A DNA stretch of 64,000 nt from Siphonodentalium dalli (GCA_032622095.1 CP136061.1:81690324-81754323); one strand, 5' to 3'; positions 59,501-63,298 are shown, numbered from the stretch's first letter. Notes: a model not told the origin generated them from the sequence alone. Program-made: numbers and translations.

Positions 59501-62500
59501 TAGAGCCACATGCTGTTTCAAATCTCATGCCAAATTGCGACCCTTTGGCAAGCATCACTTGCACTATGCTCGCTTCATCGTACCTAGACAAGAAATAGGG
59601 ACCTGGTTGTTGGGTAAGTGAAGCGCCTGTAAAATGGCAGCATGCATAAGACTCAGCATTACTCAATGGCTGGGGTAATAATGTGAAGCGCTTTGGGCCC
59701 ATCTGGCATTGGGGATACGCACTATATAAGCACAATTATTATTATTATTTGCAAAATGAGGTCCCCACCCAGAGGGTGAATTTAGTGTCAGAGGGCTAGC
59801 ATCACCAAATTCAATCTCTGGGGACCTCAATCTGCTTAGGCCGCATCATCGGCAGTATCTGTAGTCTCAAATTAACTTTGTCCCAAGTAGAAGTGACTTC
59901 TCTCCCATATTCCAGTATACATATGTCCCAAACAGCATATTTAAAGTATATTTACTGATTATGATGGTGTTGTTACTCATTATAATGGTTTTATAAATGG
60001 GGTCTTGTGTTACATAATACTTATTGGATCACAGAAGGGTGATGCTGGGGTGTAAATTTAACTTCAGCCATTGTTACTTCTCCCTAATAACAGTCCACTT
60101 CTCTCTAATAACCAAACAGGGAGAAGTTACTTCTCCCAATTAGAAACCACTAGGCAGGTCCCTGTCGCAGGGCACTTTTAAAAGTCCCAAAGCAATGCAT
60201 ATGAATCAATATGATCAGTGCCATTGAAATTCGTTTGAAGTTTGAAATTTCAGCAAGAAAGTTTAAACCTTTTTAACTAAATACTCATTGATGAGTAGTT
60301 CCCATAGGAAATGTTCAGATAATAAGTTCAACAAAGGACCGTCATTTGTGGACTACAGTCGTTTGTTTAACTTATTATCTGAACATTTCCCTCCAATAAA
60401 TAGAACTACTTCTGCAATTTTATTATCTGGCGTCTGCTTATTTTCCTGAACACCCCTCCCAATGAATAATAGACCATTCCAATGTATACTTTTATAACTT
60501 ATGGGAGAATCCATTTAGTAAAGAAAGGGATCAAGGAACCACAAGAAAGTCTAAGTTACTAACCTGTTTCTTTGAAACTTGATGAAGCCAGGGGAGAGTG
60601 TGTAAAAATGAACTGAAACAGAAAAAATAAATTATGTTAATGTGGAGCTAAAGAAAATAAATTATGTTCCTACATTCTTGAATTATTCTAAAACTGTACT
60701 CAGGTGTCCTTTTAGGTGTCCTCAGGGTCCGGTATTCGGCCCCATTCCCAATGGGAAAAAGGCACCTTTATTCCCAATTTTCAACAACCAAATTCCCAAT
60801 TGCAGGCAGGTATATAATACCATCGGGTTTATTGAATAATTATCAATTTTCCGACGTTTTGTACACTCAGTCGATCGGGAGCCTTTATCGTATAATGTAC
60901 ACGCGGTGACCTAACTATTAGCTTAACATGCGAATTACCTCCCCTCTACCAGTCAGCGCATTTATGAAAGAGGGAGGATAACATGCTGATTTATATAAAA
61001 CACGTTTTTCCGTCGAAGTTTGGTGGATGGCTTGAATCCTTCCGTTGTTATCTGTGAATTTTCAACTTACCTGAGGCTGAATAATGGACCTCAATGGGCT
61101 GGGATTTAACTCCATCTTTGAGTTACCTGTGTTTAATTTGCGTTATACACCGAAAATTACAGTATTAGTACTATTTACATGTGTAACAGTGATTAATTGA
61201 ATTTTTCTAAAACATGGAAAATTCCCAATTTTGGTCTATAAAGACGCATTTTTCCCAATTCGAAGGGACCCGAACCCATTCCAAAAATAGGCAGAAAAAT
61301 CCCTGGATAAGTAATATGTGAGTCCATGCAAAGTCAATTTCCCATTTCTCAGGCCAAAACAATTTTAAAAGTATGCGAGCGAGCAGTTTTTAATATTTTT
61401 TTTTTATTCTGGGGTACACGAGAACGAAGCATTCCACCCCTGGAGTGGCCAGCTCTGGGTTTAATATTAGTTGTCTGTGGCCATTTACCCAAACAAATGT
61501 TCATAAAAGTTTGTAGATATTATTTATTTCACCCAATTATCATTGACACATTTTTTATTGAGTTTGTAAATGCAATTAATCTCGATGGTCATGTATTTAT
61601 AAAAAAATTGAACTCATAAATGTACTGCAATTTTTGTAGCGATTATATTTCACACCCCCCCCCCCCCCCCCAGATTAAAAGATGTATTGCCATGAGCTTA
61701 TTCCAACATTTTGATATATTTTTCAACAACATGTAGTTTCTTAGTGGCTGTGAGTGGTAAATCAAGCATCAACACAAAGTGTCCAACTAAAGCTAAAGGT
61801 TAAATTCTATTGTTTTAGTGCGACTATATTCACGGTAAGCTTAGGTATGGAATGGTATGCTCTCAAAGATGAGATATGGAAGTATCATTATATCAGGTCA
61901 CCAATCGTCACTGAGTTAAAATTTCAATATTTTTTAAATTCTAAACTGAATCGCGATACACATATCGTATCATGAGCAAAATTCTTGATATTTATCAGCC
62001 ATTTCCTATGAAATTCCCTGATAAAATTGGCCGATAACTAATTAGAAATAAAAACATCTGTATCATTACTGCAGTTGTGGTACAAGGCATGCATGAAGTC
62101 ATTGACTGGTTGAAAATCATGAATGATCTGACGTCTATCGTGTGAACAATCAAAACAACATTCCAACGTATATTCTTGGGCACTATAAACAAATAGTTCC
62201 AAGGGTTTAACATTATTTGATTGCCTCCCATCATGGGTATTATGGGAAAACATATCACAAAGTAACAAATACATATTTGTTGAGTATTTATTACATAATT
62301 ATATAAAAACGCAGGTGTAAGAGAAAACTAGCCTCATTGAGATACATGAATCGATACAAACACATTGTTTATATAACACATTTGTCAACGTAATTCGCAT
62401 GATCGCACGAGTTTCCAGGCATGAGATAATTCTCAGAATCGCACTAGTGCAATCTGTCGACGGAACTATTTCATTCAGTGTTGTTAGACTGGTTCTCGCC

Positions 62501-63298
62501 GTTACTATTTTTACTTTTTCAATCACGACAATAAAGAAACAATAAGCGATCAATCGATGAGATGATTCATTCAAGTAGTTTCATTTCAAGAATATCTTTG
62601 TTGAGGCACACGGTTATTCGCGGATAGATGGGCTCCCTGTCTGATTGTTGCGTTAACCTTAAAATGCCGTTAAAACTCAATTAAATTCACATTTTCTCTA
62701 CCGGGGATGTACGATTGTGAGTCAACTTACTGTGATACGGAGATATGTAATAAAAATAGAACTGCATGAGTGTCTGGATTTTGACGAATTATCGCACTCG
62801 ATTTGTTGGCGGAACGCGATACCTCTCGTGCGGGACTGCGTCCCACACTCGAGGTATCTCTCCGCCAACAAATCTCGTGCGATAATTTCATCAAAATCCA
62901 GACACTCATGCGGTTCTATCTATATATAACACATATGTATCGTATTGTAGCAGGGGTGTATCATTTCAGACCTACAGTAATGCCCAAAGTAATTGACCAC
63001 TTAACCCCTGACCACTCTCGGCGAGAGCTTTCCGATGAATGGCAACGAGCCATAATTCCGACTAAATCCTGAAAAATTACCCATAATTCTGCTGTGGTTA
63101 AGTGGTCAATTACTTTGTGTATTACTGTAGATGGATGAACAGACAAAATCAATCCAGTACACTGAAAATTTGATTCATACCTCAACAATCCACGACTTCA
63201 TCTGCTTGCCGAGCGTACAAACACGGAATTTGCAGGAGAGGAGATTTTTCTTTAGTTCTTTGGTTACAGCTTCACTGCAGCCTGCACAAGCTGGAAAA
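29334..63298 (-). CDS. MED14: MED14, Mediator complex scaffold subunit; C-terminal half in 17 exons
   Basis: Seventeen minus-strand exons (63181-63298 through 29334-29585) join in consistent phase into 776 residues ending in TGA. Identification rests on stretches I recognise from animal MED14: a DDNPPSPIG serine/proline linker start, [39 protein letters not shown]-like and the C-terminal [11 protein letters not shown]14 links the head, middle and tail modules of Mediator and so couples activators to RNA polymerase II in the nucleus. Human MED14 is about 1450 residues, so roughly half is seen; earlier exons lie beyond 64000. Exons 9-12 form the proline/serine-rich linker and exons 13-17 the conserved C-terminal domain. 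Introns reach 5.6 kb and are full of repeats, several being copies of this gene's own exon edges. Confidence 0.93.
29586..30080 (-). other. MED14: MED14 intron 16, start-distal part
   Basis: AT-rich intron sequence; nothing recognised between the acceptor of exon 17 and the array at 30080. Confidence 0.6.
30080..30400. repeat. ~79-bp tandem repeat, four units
   Basis: Each unit carries GTGAGTGCCTTGGGTCCCTT, then a GTGATGTTTTTACAGACTTT block and a CATATTTACCCA block. No match to the flanking exons, unlike the next array. Confidence 0.8.
30551..31124 (-). repeat. ~52-bp tandem array derived from the 3' edge and donor of MED14 exon 16
   Basis: Eleven units (GTACCACATACATACCATAA, TGACGACTTTCTTCCGGACT, ATGACAGCTGGA) run directly into the real exon end. 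On the minus strand each reads CCAGCTGTCATAGTCCGGAA, GAAAGTCGTCATTATG and then GTATGTATG or GTAAGTATG, a diverged copy of the last ~37 coding bases of exon 16 with its donor. The unit length varies between about 49 and 52 bp, so frame is not kept. Confidence 0.9.
31125..31253 (-). CDS. MED14: MED14 exon 16
   Basis: The acceptor is TTCTTTCAG|CCTCAG; the donor is ATTATG|GTAAGT. It has 43 codons, phase 0 on both sides: [20 protein letters not shown], then [20 protein letters not shown] and VIM. This matches the MED14 segment WNVQFCLTIPP followed by PGTPAVV. Both edges are duplicated nearby: the 5' edge at 31254-31335 and the 3' edge in the array at 30551-31124. Confidence 0.93.
31254..31335 (-). 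pseudogene. partial copy of the 5' edge of MED14 exon 16
   Basis: The minus strand reads TTTCAG|TATCAGATGCCTGATCG and on through GTGTACATTGGTGCCTAAC, about 60 bp almost identical to the start of exon 16, then meets the real acceptor. The copy keeps its own AG acceptor but lacks the rest of the exon. Use of this upstream acceptor would insert [14 protein letters not shown] sequence before the real exon. Confidence 0.85.
31336..32121 (-). other. MED14: MED14 intron 15
   Basis: AT-rich; the ORF at 31669-31875 has no recognisable similarity. No repeat identified. Confidence 0.55.
32122..32229 (-). CDS. MED14: MED14 exon 15
   Basis: The acceptor is TTGTTCTAG|GTTGCG; the donor is GAACTG|GTATGA. 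It has 36 codons, phase 0/0: [20 protein letters not shown] then [16 protein letters not shown], matching the MED14 segment PPFKANTLIAF then HILRDCVHIMKLEL. Two decayed copies sit just upstream in the transcript (32331-32407 and 32596-32682). Confidence 0.93.
32331..32407 (-). pseudogene. decayed copy of MED14 exon 15 (copy 2)
   Basis: On the minus strand GTTCTAG|GTTGCGTTCCTCCCAT and on through AAAGTGAATGCGATGATG matches exon 15. A base loss after ATTCTCACCGCCCAG shifts the frame into a stop, and the region of the real donor is altered. Adjacent intron sequence (AATAATTATAATTCACTCCC) is duplicated too, so the unit was exon plus flanking intron. Confidence 0.85.
32470..32587. mobile_element. 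mariner/pogo-like MITE (TA-flanked), 118 bp
   Basis: TA precedes CAGTAATGCTCTAATTAATC; the right end GATTAATTAGAGCATTACTG is followed by TA. The interior shares GATGAATGGCAACAAGCCAT and CCATAATTCTGCTGTGGTTA with 2869-3083 and 62975-63127. It is inserted in the ACTAAAATA|TGTGATT sequence between duplicated exon 15 copies; the equivalent site near 32285-32297 is empty. Confidence 0.85.
32596..32682 (-). pseudogene. decayed copy of MED14 exon 15 (copy 3)
   Basis: On the minus strand GTTCTAG|GTTGCCATACAAAGGC and then CTTTCTGCAGAATTCTCACC match exon 15 with a small deletion near the start that breaks the frame. The acceptor is retained. Confidence 0.8.
32765..33300. repeat. 37-bp tandem array, about 14 units
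   Basis: The unit is ACACATATAAACATCGTTTT plus AGGGTATGGTAATACCG. Two units contain a partial TTTAAACATCG duplication. It lies in MED14 intron 14. Long frames on the minus strand ([11 protein letters not shown] repeats) are translations of the array. Confidence 0.92.
33563..33624 (-). CDS. MED14: MED14 exon 14
   Basis: The acceptor is TTTTCACAG|AACTCA; the donor is TTCAAG|GTACAA. It is 62 bp: two bases complete Glu, then [20 protein letters not shown]. It matches the MED14 segment with DELQVLEKFFE. Phase fits exons 13 and 15. Confidence 0.9.
33655..34335. repeat. cluster of AGAATGAGGTCCCC hairpin repeats with second module
   Basis: Inverted pairs are at 33687-33772, 33978-34073 and 34137-34232. 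The second module (AATCGAGGTGCCCAATGGGT at 33880-33910 and the inverted CACCCATTGGGTACCTCAAT at 34299-34322) brackets part of the cluster, giving a larger nested palindrome. Confidence 0.8.
34443..34772. mobile_element. hAT-type non-autonomous element with perfect 8-bp TSD
   Basis: It is flanked by CCACCAAT on both sides (34435-34442, 34773-34780). The inverted termini are CAGGGTTCGCGCTG and CAGCACGGACCCTG. It is 330 bp long with internal CATTTGGCAAATT repeats and no ORF of note. The 8-bp duplication and CAGGG ends are typical of hAT elements. Confidence 0.88.
34781..35334 (-). other. MED14: MED14 intron 13 stretch without recognisable features
   Basis: AT-rich; nothing recognised. Confidence 0.5.
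35335..35763 (+). repeat. ~430-bp dispersed repeat (inverse copy at 40042-40440)
   Basis: Shared blocks are CATTCGAGCTTCCAAATT, GGTCACAGCCATTTTCCAGC, AACCAAACACTTGTGTTCAA and AATTTGGAGTGCAAACTGCC. Both copies are intronic in MED14, in opposite orientation, about 4.7 kb apart. Confidence 0.8.
35801..35924 (-). CDS. MED14: MED14 exon 13
   Basis: The acceptor is TATTTTTACAG|CTGAAG; the donor is CTTCCAG|GTATAA. It is 124 bp, phase 0 to 1: [20 protein letters not shown] then [20 protein letters not shown] and P. It matches NEPGVIMFKTDALKCRV and LQLKVT of animal MED14. A 16-bp tandem array starts 20 bp upstream of its acceptor. Confidence 0.93.
35944..36380. repeat. 16-bp tandem array next to the exon 13 acceptor
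   Basis: About 26 units of GTTACAATGTATTCAT with TTCTAATTA variants. It lies where the branch point and pyrimidine tract of MED14 intron 12 should be, so length variation could affect splicing. Confidence 0.9.
36387..37522. repeat. 45-bp tandem array, about 25 units
   Basis: The unit is ATAAAATCTAATCCTTTCCA, TAGTAAATGAGTCTCCCATT and CAGTT, with very few variants (GAG/AAG, C/T). Homogeneity suggests recent expansion. The unit resembles the dispersed repeat at 58740-58790 read in reverse (TTTATAACTGAATGGGCGAA, ATTTAGTATAG). Confidence 0.95.
37640..38080 (-). repeat. ~450-bp dispersed repeat, copy 2 (inverse of 18640-19105)
   Basis: See the shared blocks with 18640-19105. Here it lies in MED14 intron 12. 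Its longest open frame (87 codons, minus) contains [11 protein letters not shown] and [13 protein letters not shown], but the other copy breaks the frame. Confidence 0.75.
38253..38458 (-). CDS. MED14: MED14 exon 12
   Basis: The acceptor is CAACTTTCAG|TTATAA; the donor is GAATCA|GTGAGT. It is 206 bp: two bases complete Val, then [40 protein letters not shown] and [20 protein letters not shown] with AIHQDES. This is one of the most conserved MED14 blocks ([23 protein letters not shown]). The 5' edge and its acceptor are duplicated at 38735-38812. Confidence 0.95.
38735..38812 (-). pseudogene. copy of the 5' edge and acceptor of MED14 exon 12
   Basis: Plus-strand text CTGAGGTAATATTCTCGAGG, TATATAACTGAAAGTTGAAA and GATAAAGTACATATTGAAG repeats 38427-38500. 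On the minus strand it has TTTCAG|TTATATACCTCGAG, the first ~27 exon bases, and then diverges. It lies about 310 bp upstream of the real acceptor in the transcript. Confidence 0.8.
38940..39290. repeat. ~180-bp tandem duplication
   Basis: AAGGCCCACTTAATTTCAGA, ACCCCCAGATCACATTATAT and GAGGAAGCTCCAAAACA occur twice; a diverged fragment remains at 42740-42795 and 43390-43412. Confidence 0.9.
39595..39715. repeat. AGAATGAGGTCCCC hairpin repeat
   Basis: One inverted pair (GCAGAATGAGGTCCCAGAGG to CCTCTGGGGACCTCATTCTG) lies 20 bp downstream, in the transcript sense, of the donor of exon 11. Confidence 0.85.
39736..39900 (-). CDS. MED14: MED14 exon 11
   Basis: The acceptor is CCTATTGCAG|GCATAG; the donor is ACATCAG|GTAAGG. 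It is 165 bp, phase 1 to 1: [40 protein letters not shown] and [30 protein letters not shown] is the counterpart in animal MED14. A weaker donor (TACA|GTAAAA) 11 bp earlier in the exon would keep phase less well with the conserved neighbour. Confidence 0.92.
40042..40440 (-). repeat. ~400-bp dispersed repeat (inverse of 35335-35763)
   Basis: See 35335-35763. The plus-strand frames at 40035-40265 and 40199-40444 are translations of this repeat. Confidence 0.8.
40548..40731 (-). CDS. MED14: MED14 exon 10
   Basis: The acceptor is GACTTTTCAG|ATAACT; the donor is CCTCCAA|GTATGT. It is 184 bp, phase 0 to 1: [40 protein letters not shown] and [20 protein letters not shown] with P; A plus GC of exon 11 gives Ser. 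It is Ser-Pro rich like the SPGNLHA, APSPASFVPTP part of the MED14 linker. This region is probably disordered. Confidence 0.9.
40755..41110. repeat. AGAATGAGGTCCCC hairpin repeats
   Basis: One inverted pair lies at 40870-40965 with the second module (GACGACACAGCGCATAATCG) at 40760-40830. A half copy ends TGACAGACACACTATTTCAA then GGCTTG at 41030-41108. Confidence 0.8.
41434..41705. repeat. half copy of the 55419-55826 inverted-repeat element
   Basis: It starts TTAAAGGTACTCAATCCGAT and later has TGATCACTCTGAGCTTTGAT, GGTGGGTTCC and GCCAAAGAAATTGTAATTCG, matching one arm of 55419-55826. Confidence 0.7.
41710..42087. mobile_element. TTAA-flanked MITE with CCCTTTACCCAACA ends
   Basis: TTAA at 41706-41709 and 42088-42091. 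The inverted termini are CCCTTTACCCAACAGAAC and GTTTGTTGGGTAAAGGG. Two inner GCCAATGCATTCTC hairpins (41737-41792, the first shortened, and 41870-41944) are inverted as in the other families, while the terminal sequences are different. Confidence 0.88.
42206..42448 (-). CDS. MED14: MED14 exon 9
   Basis: The acceptor is TTTTTACAG|GCATTC; the donor is TCAGTC|GTAAGT. It has 81 codons, phase 0/0: [40 protein letters not shown] and a Ser/Pro/Asn-rich tail ([20 protein letters not shown]). [22 protein letters not shown] is a signature of animal MED14, which makes the identification firm. Confidence 0.96.
42449..43189 (-). other. MED14: MED14 intron 8, no recognisable features
   Basis: AT-rich; only a fragment of the 38940-39290 repeat near 42740-42795. 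Confidence 0.5.
43190..43352. repeat. 57-bp tandem repeat, three units
   Basis: CCTGTCTTCCCATCAATAAG, TTTAGATAGCTATATTTGAT and ATGTACTATCACGTC occurs three times head to tail with almost no variation. Confidence 0.92.
43410..43910. mobile_element. chimeric hairpin MITE with T-rich spacer
   Basis: The left hairpin (ACCCTGTGCCAATGCATT, shortened) is at 43412-43485 and the right hairpin at 43795-43870. Between them are about 300 bp of TTCTTACATTCTTTAACAAT-like T-rich repeats. The right end CAGGAAGCTCCAGTCATGGA AGGG is followed by TTAA (43911-43914); no matching left TTAA end is visible. Confidence 0.7.
44030..44213. mobile_element. TTAA-type MITE, type 2, left-truncated
   Basis: The right terminus AATCTCCAGTCATGGATGGG plus TTAA (44214-44217) and two CTCCC-type hairpins match 28156-28411. 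The left end begins in mid-hairpin. It stops 74 bp from exon 8. Confidence 0.75.
44287..44437 (-). CDS. MED14: MED14 exon 8, with an in-frame 11-codon duplication
   Basis: The acceptor is GATTTTATAG|AAATTG; the donor is CTCAAG|GTTTGT. It is 151 bp: one base completes Val, then 50 codons. [11 protein letters not shown] is followed directly by [11 protein letters not shown], then [20 protein letters not shown] and FTPTSGLK. Animal MED14 has a single CIDIYCRS before [14 protein letters not shown], so the first 33 coding bases are duplicated in frame. The phase-2 donor of exon 7 (GT|GTATCC) fits only this exon start. Confidence 0.92.
44896..44972 (-). CDS. MED14: MED14 exon 7
   Basis: The acceptor is ATCTTCCAG|TCTCCA; the donor is AATGT|GTATCC. 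It is 77 bp: [20 protein letters not shown] then IAFRN and two bases of Val. It matches the MED14 segment SILPQS-THIRLAFRNMYC. An alternative donor two bases earlier (AAT|GTGTAT) would not join exon 8 in frame. Confidence 0.92.
45225..45665. repeat. 50-bp tandem array, about 9 units
   Basis: The unit is GGCTATTACATTCACAGGGT, CGAAGGGAGATAAATCTAGC and TCGATAGACC with alternating ACATT/AGATT and TCGAAG/CCGAAG variants, suggesting a higher-order two-unit period. MED14 intron 6. No exon similarity. Confidence 0.92.
45666..46324 (-). other. MED14: MED14 intron 6, no recognisable features
   Basis: AT-rich intron sequence with two copies of AATACTCTAGGGAACGCCCT (45900, 46230); otherwise nothing recognised. 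Confidence 0.5.
46325..46399 (-). CDS. MED14: MED14 exon 6
   Basis: The acceptor is TTATTTGTAG|TTGCTT; the donor is GGAACA|GTGAGT. It has 25 codons, phase 0/0: [20 protein letters not shown] then RGTGT, matching the MED14 segment [20 protein letters not shown]. Only this copy has the full exon with a donor; ten further copies of its 5' part plus acceptor follow at 46400-47225. Confidence 0.9.
46400..47225 (-). repeat. 82-bp tandem array of the acceptor and 5' part of MED14 exon 6
   Basis: Together with the real exon the motif GCCCATGTCTCGTG occurs 11 times at 82-bp spacing. On the minus strand each unit reads CATTATTTGTAG|TTGCTTCA, then CGAGACATGGGCACCTATGA, TGTCAATCAGTAAGCT and then intron GGCTGGTATCATGTTAACCT. 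Each unit therefore contains a full acceptor and about 46 exon bases, then a GGTATCA that could act as a weak donor. Variation is very low (GAAG/GGAG). Confidence 0.92.
47235..48725. repeat. dispersed repeat fragments (CAGCAGCCATG family) in MED14 intron 5
   Basis: AATTAGTCGTGCAAAGAATA then AATTACAAGATGACTGCCAG occurs at 47380-47445 and 48316-48370. Related blocks (AAGTAATACTAGAGGTCAAC, GTTTGGTGATGATCGGATGA, GGTGTGCCAAAGG) recur at 57860-58235 and 63720-64000. The stretch 47450-48315 between the two copies looks single-copy; its 98-codon plus frame has no recognisable domain. Confidence 0.7.
48730..51410. mobile_element. PIF/Harbinger-like element B with nested Helentron-like insertion
   Basis: TAA flanks both sides (48727-48729, 51411-51413). 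The inverted GGCCAAAAAAAAAA / TTTTTTTTTGGGCC termini with GGTTCTC next to them match element A (3782-5038). Internal sequence (GCATGGACAAAGATACCTTC, TAGAGCTCAATGCACACTAA) is collinear with A but is interrupted by 48921-50912. Confidence 0.78.
48921..50912 (+). mobile_element. Helentron/HINE-like element, copy 2
   Basis: It has the same start (ACGAGAGGCCGATCACGATC, first ~60 bp identical) and end (GTTTACCATACTATGGTATG then GGTAAACAT) as 22016-24020, an unrelated middle, and a 3' part of ~146-bp units with AGGGCCATAACTC and TCGAACTCGATCTGTATTT. It is inserted at GTCTTATATA / AAAATGATATTG. The empty site is in element A near 4580 (GTCTTGTATAAAATGACATT). Confidence 0.65.
51761..52014. mobile_element. 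full-length AGAATGAGGTCCCC double-hairpin element
   Basis: This is a 254-bp almost perfect palindrome from CAAGCCTTGAAATAGTGTGC to GCACACTATTTCAAGGCTTG. Each half is itself a hairpin (GCAGAATGAGGTCCCCAGAG ... CCTCTGGAGACCTCATTCTG). It appears to be the intact form of the family scattered through the window. It ends 23 bp from the donor of MED14 exon 5. Confidence 0.88.
52038..52187 (-). CDS. MED14: MED14 exon 5
   Basis: The acceptor is TTATTTTGCAG|GTTGAT; the donor is GTTCAG|GTAATT. It has 50 codons, phase 0/0: [40 protein letters not shown] and [10 protein letters not shown]. It corresponds to the MED14 region with IQWN---KFHISLGTVGP and HQLQEMFN. Conservation is moderate; placement between exons 4 and 6 is supported by phase and order. 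Confidence 0.9.
52206..52570 (+). repeat. ~370-bp dispersed repeat, copy 2 of 3
   Basis: Same blocks as 14145-14515, starting within 20 bp of the exon 5 acceptor side of intron 4. The hAT element at 52620 lies just beyond its end. Confidence 0.8.
52620..53997. mobile_element. hAT-type element, 1378 bp, perfect 8-bp TSD
   Basis: Flanked by CAAACTAA on both sides (52612-52619, 53998-54005). The inverted termini are TAGAGCTGAAACGGTTGACC and CTAACCATTTCAGCTCTA; subterminal AACCGGTTAACC-type repeats occur at both ends, resembling transposase-binding clusters. No intact transposase frame; the largest frame, at 53528-53743, is not recognised. Confidence 0.9.
54019..55250. mobile_element. hAT-type element, 1232 bp, perfect 8-bp TSD
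   Basis: Flanked by CAAATAAT on both sides (54011-54018, 55251-55258). The inverted termini are CAGGGTTGGTGATTTATTTG and AAATCAGCCAACCCTG, with many GATTTAAATC subterminal repeats. It contains a copy (54705-55075) of the ~370-bp dispersed repeat. It lies only 21 bp from the previous hAT element. Confidence 0.9.
54705..55075 (+). repeat. ~370-bp dispersed repeat, copy 3 of 3, inside a hAT element
   Basis: Closest to 14145-14515 (ACAGTGACTCTTGATG, GTTTATCACCAATAGTTGCG, TTGGCATAGCGCCTGAATAC). Its presence inside the hAT element suggests either insertion into it or carriage by it. Confidence 0.8.
55419..55826. mobile_element. inverted-repeat element with long arms, TTAA-flanked
   Basis: TTAA abuts AGGTACTCAATCCGATCAGA at the left and the inverted TTTGATCGGATTGAGTACCT at the right. 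Arms of about 150 bp each (TATTTCTTTGGCTTCGGGGG / CCCCCAAAGCCAAAGAAATA; TGATCAGATATTGATTTTTG) surround a short middle. The GG start is not the usual piggyBac CCC, so the class is open. Confidence 0.75.
55830..57221 (-). other. MED14: MED14 intron 4, no recognisable features
   Basis: AT-rich; AAAAGGGGAATGAAAA-type blocks occur three times near 55930-56040; otherwise nothing recognised. Confidence 0.5.
57222..57663. mobile_element. TTAA-flanked MITE (CCCTTT...AAAGGG), copy 2
   Basis: TTAA at 57218-57221 and 57664-57667. The inverted ends are CCCTTTCAGTGCCAGGTCCG and GCCCCTGGCACTGAAAGGG. It is collinear with 15578-15969 in reverse orientation and contains one GCCAATGCATTCTC hairpin. Confidence 0.9.
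57734..57834 (-). CDS. MED14: MED14 exon 4
   Basis: The acceptor is TTTCTTCCAG|ATGTGA; the donor is AGTCTT|GTAAGT. It is 101 bp, phase 1 to 0: two bases complete Asp, then [20 protein letters not shown] and [13 protein letters not shown]. It corresponds to the YKTIFVSYGTTKGSSISI part of animal MED14. Confidence 0.9.
57850..58235. repeat. dispersed repeat, CAGCAGCCATG family member
   Basis: ACTTGTAGAGGGGATAATGT, AGTAATACCAGAGGTCAACC and GTTTGGTGATGATCGGATGA match 47235-47440, 48540-48650 and 63720-64000. Confidence 0.7.
58600..58795 (+). repeat. dispersed repeat related to 60285-60530 and 6780-7060
   Basis: ATCTGAACATTTCCCACCAG, AATGAATGATAGACTATTCC and TTATAACTGAATGGGCGAAT are shared. The last block is the likely source of the 45-bp array at 36387-37522. 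Confidence 0.7.
58861..58998 (-). CDS. MED14: MED14 exon 3
   Basis: The acceptor is TACATTTAG|GACCGA; the donor is TACAATG|GTAAGC. It is 138 bp, phase 1 to 1: [40 protein letters not shown] and ADVYN. I cannot match it residue by residue to MED14 from memory, but phase, strand and order place it in the gene. Confidence 0.85.
59365..59750 (+). mobile_element. tRNA-derived SINE with (ATT)n tail
   Basis: The 5' head GTGGTAGCCTAGTGGTCAGA resembles a tRNA A box, and GAGTTTGCGCC 40 bp later a degenerate B box. The 3' tail has GTGAAGCGCTTTGGGCCCAT, then GCACTATATAAGCACAATTA and an ATT run, a tail type common in animal SINEs. It is about 385 bp long, in MED14 intron 2, opposite in orientation to the gene. 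A hairpin-repeat fragment follows immediately. Confidence 0.85.
59751..59840. repeat. AGAATGAGGTCCCC hairpin repeat (fragment)
   Basis: GCAAAATGAGGTCCCCACCC, AGAGGGTGAATTTAGTG and the opposite arm ATCTCTGGGGACCTCAATCT form a shortened hairpin directly behind the SINE tail. Confidence 0.8.
60285..60530 (+). repeat. dispersed repeat with internal inverted repeat
   Basis: GTTCAGATAATAAGTTCAAC and its inverse AACTTATTATCTGAACATTT bracket a short loop; then comes AATGAATAATAGACCATTCC and TATGGGAGAATCCATTTAGT. Related to 6780-7060 and 58600-58795. Confidence 0.75.
60564..60612 (-). CDS. MED14: MED14 exon 2
   Basis: The acceptor is TCTGTTTCAG|TTCATT; the donor is GAAACAG|GTTAGT. It is 49 bp, phase 0 to 1: [16 protein letters not shown] then G shared with exon 3. 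It is short and only supported by good splice sites and matching phase with exons 1 and 3. Confidence 0.75.
60723..61305. mobile_element. possible hAT-like element without TSD
   Basis: CAGGGTCCGG near 60723 and AAAAATCCCTG ending at 61305, with repeated ATTCCCAATT motifs near both ends (60745-60800, 61210-61260), look like degraded termini with subterminal repeats. The flanking octamers do not match, so the boundaries are uncertain. Confidence 0.4.
61306..61984 (-). other. MED14: MED14 intron 1 stretch with a poly-C run
   Basis: A run of about 20 C is at 61650-61671. The 97-codon plus frame at 61326-61619 has no recognised domain. Nothing else seen. Confidence 0.5.
61985..62290. repeat. ~300-bp dispersed repeat, copy 2 (see 20870-21260)
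   Basis: CAGCCATTTCCTATGAAATT, TCTGTATCATTACTGCAGTT, GCACTATAAACAAATAGTTC and GATTGCCTCCCATCATGGGT match copy 1. It is followed at 62325-62385 by a half of the 21415-21575 palindrome, the same neighbour order as in copy 1, so the two form one larger repeat. Confidence 0.75.
62735..62930. repeat. ~190-bp near-perfect palindrome
   Basis: The left arm (TAGAACTGCATGAGTGTCTG, GATTTTGACGAATTATCGCA, CTCGATTTGTTGGCGGAACG) pairs with the right arm ending GACACTCATGCGGTTCTATC; the centre is at GCGGGACTGCGTCCCAC. Same class as 1209-1358 and 17533-17688. Confidence 0.85.
62975..63127. mobile_element. mariner/pogo-like MITE (TA-flanked), 153 bp
   Basis: TA precedes CAGTAATGCCCAAAGTAATT; the right end ACTTTGTGTATTACTG is followed by TA. 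One arm is partly deleted relative to 2869-3083. It lies about 50 bp from the donor of MED14 exon 1. Confidence 0.8.
63181..63298 (-). CDS. MED14: MED14 exon 1 of the window (gene continues beyond 64000)
   Basis: The acceptor is TCTTTTAACAG|TTTTCC; the donor is GTTGAG|GTATGA. It is 118 bp, phase 2 to 0: [40 protein letters not shown] second AG eight bases further in (TTTTCCAG|CTTGTG) would start the exon at 63290; its two leading bases then need a phase-1 donor upstream, so it cannot be excluded from this window alone. Not matched to MED14 from memory; linked by phase and strand. Confidence 0.75.
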
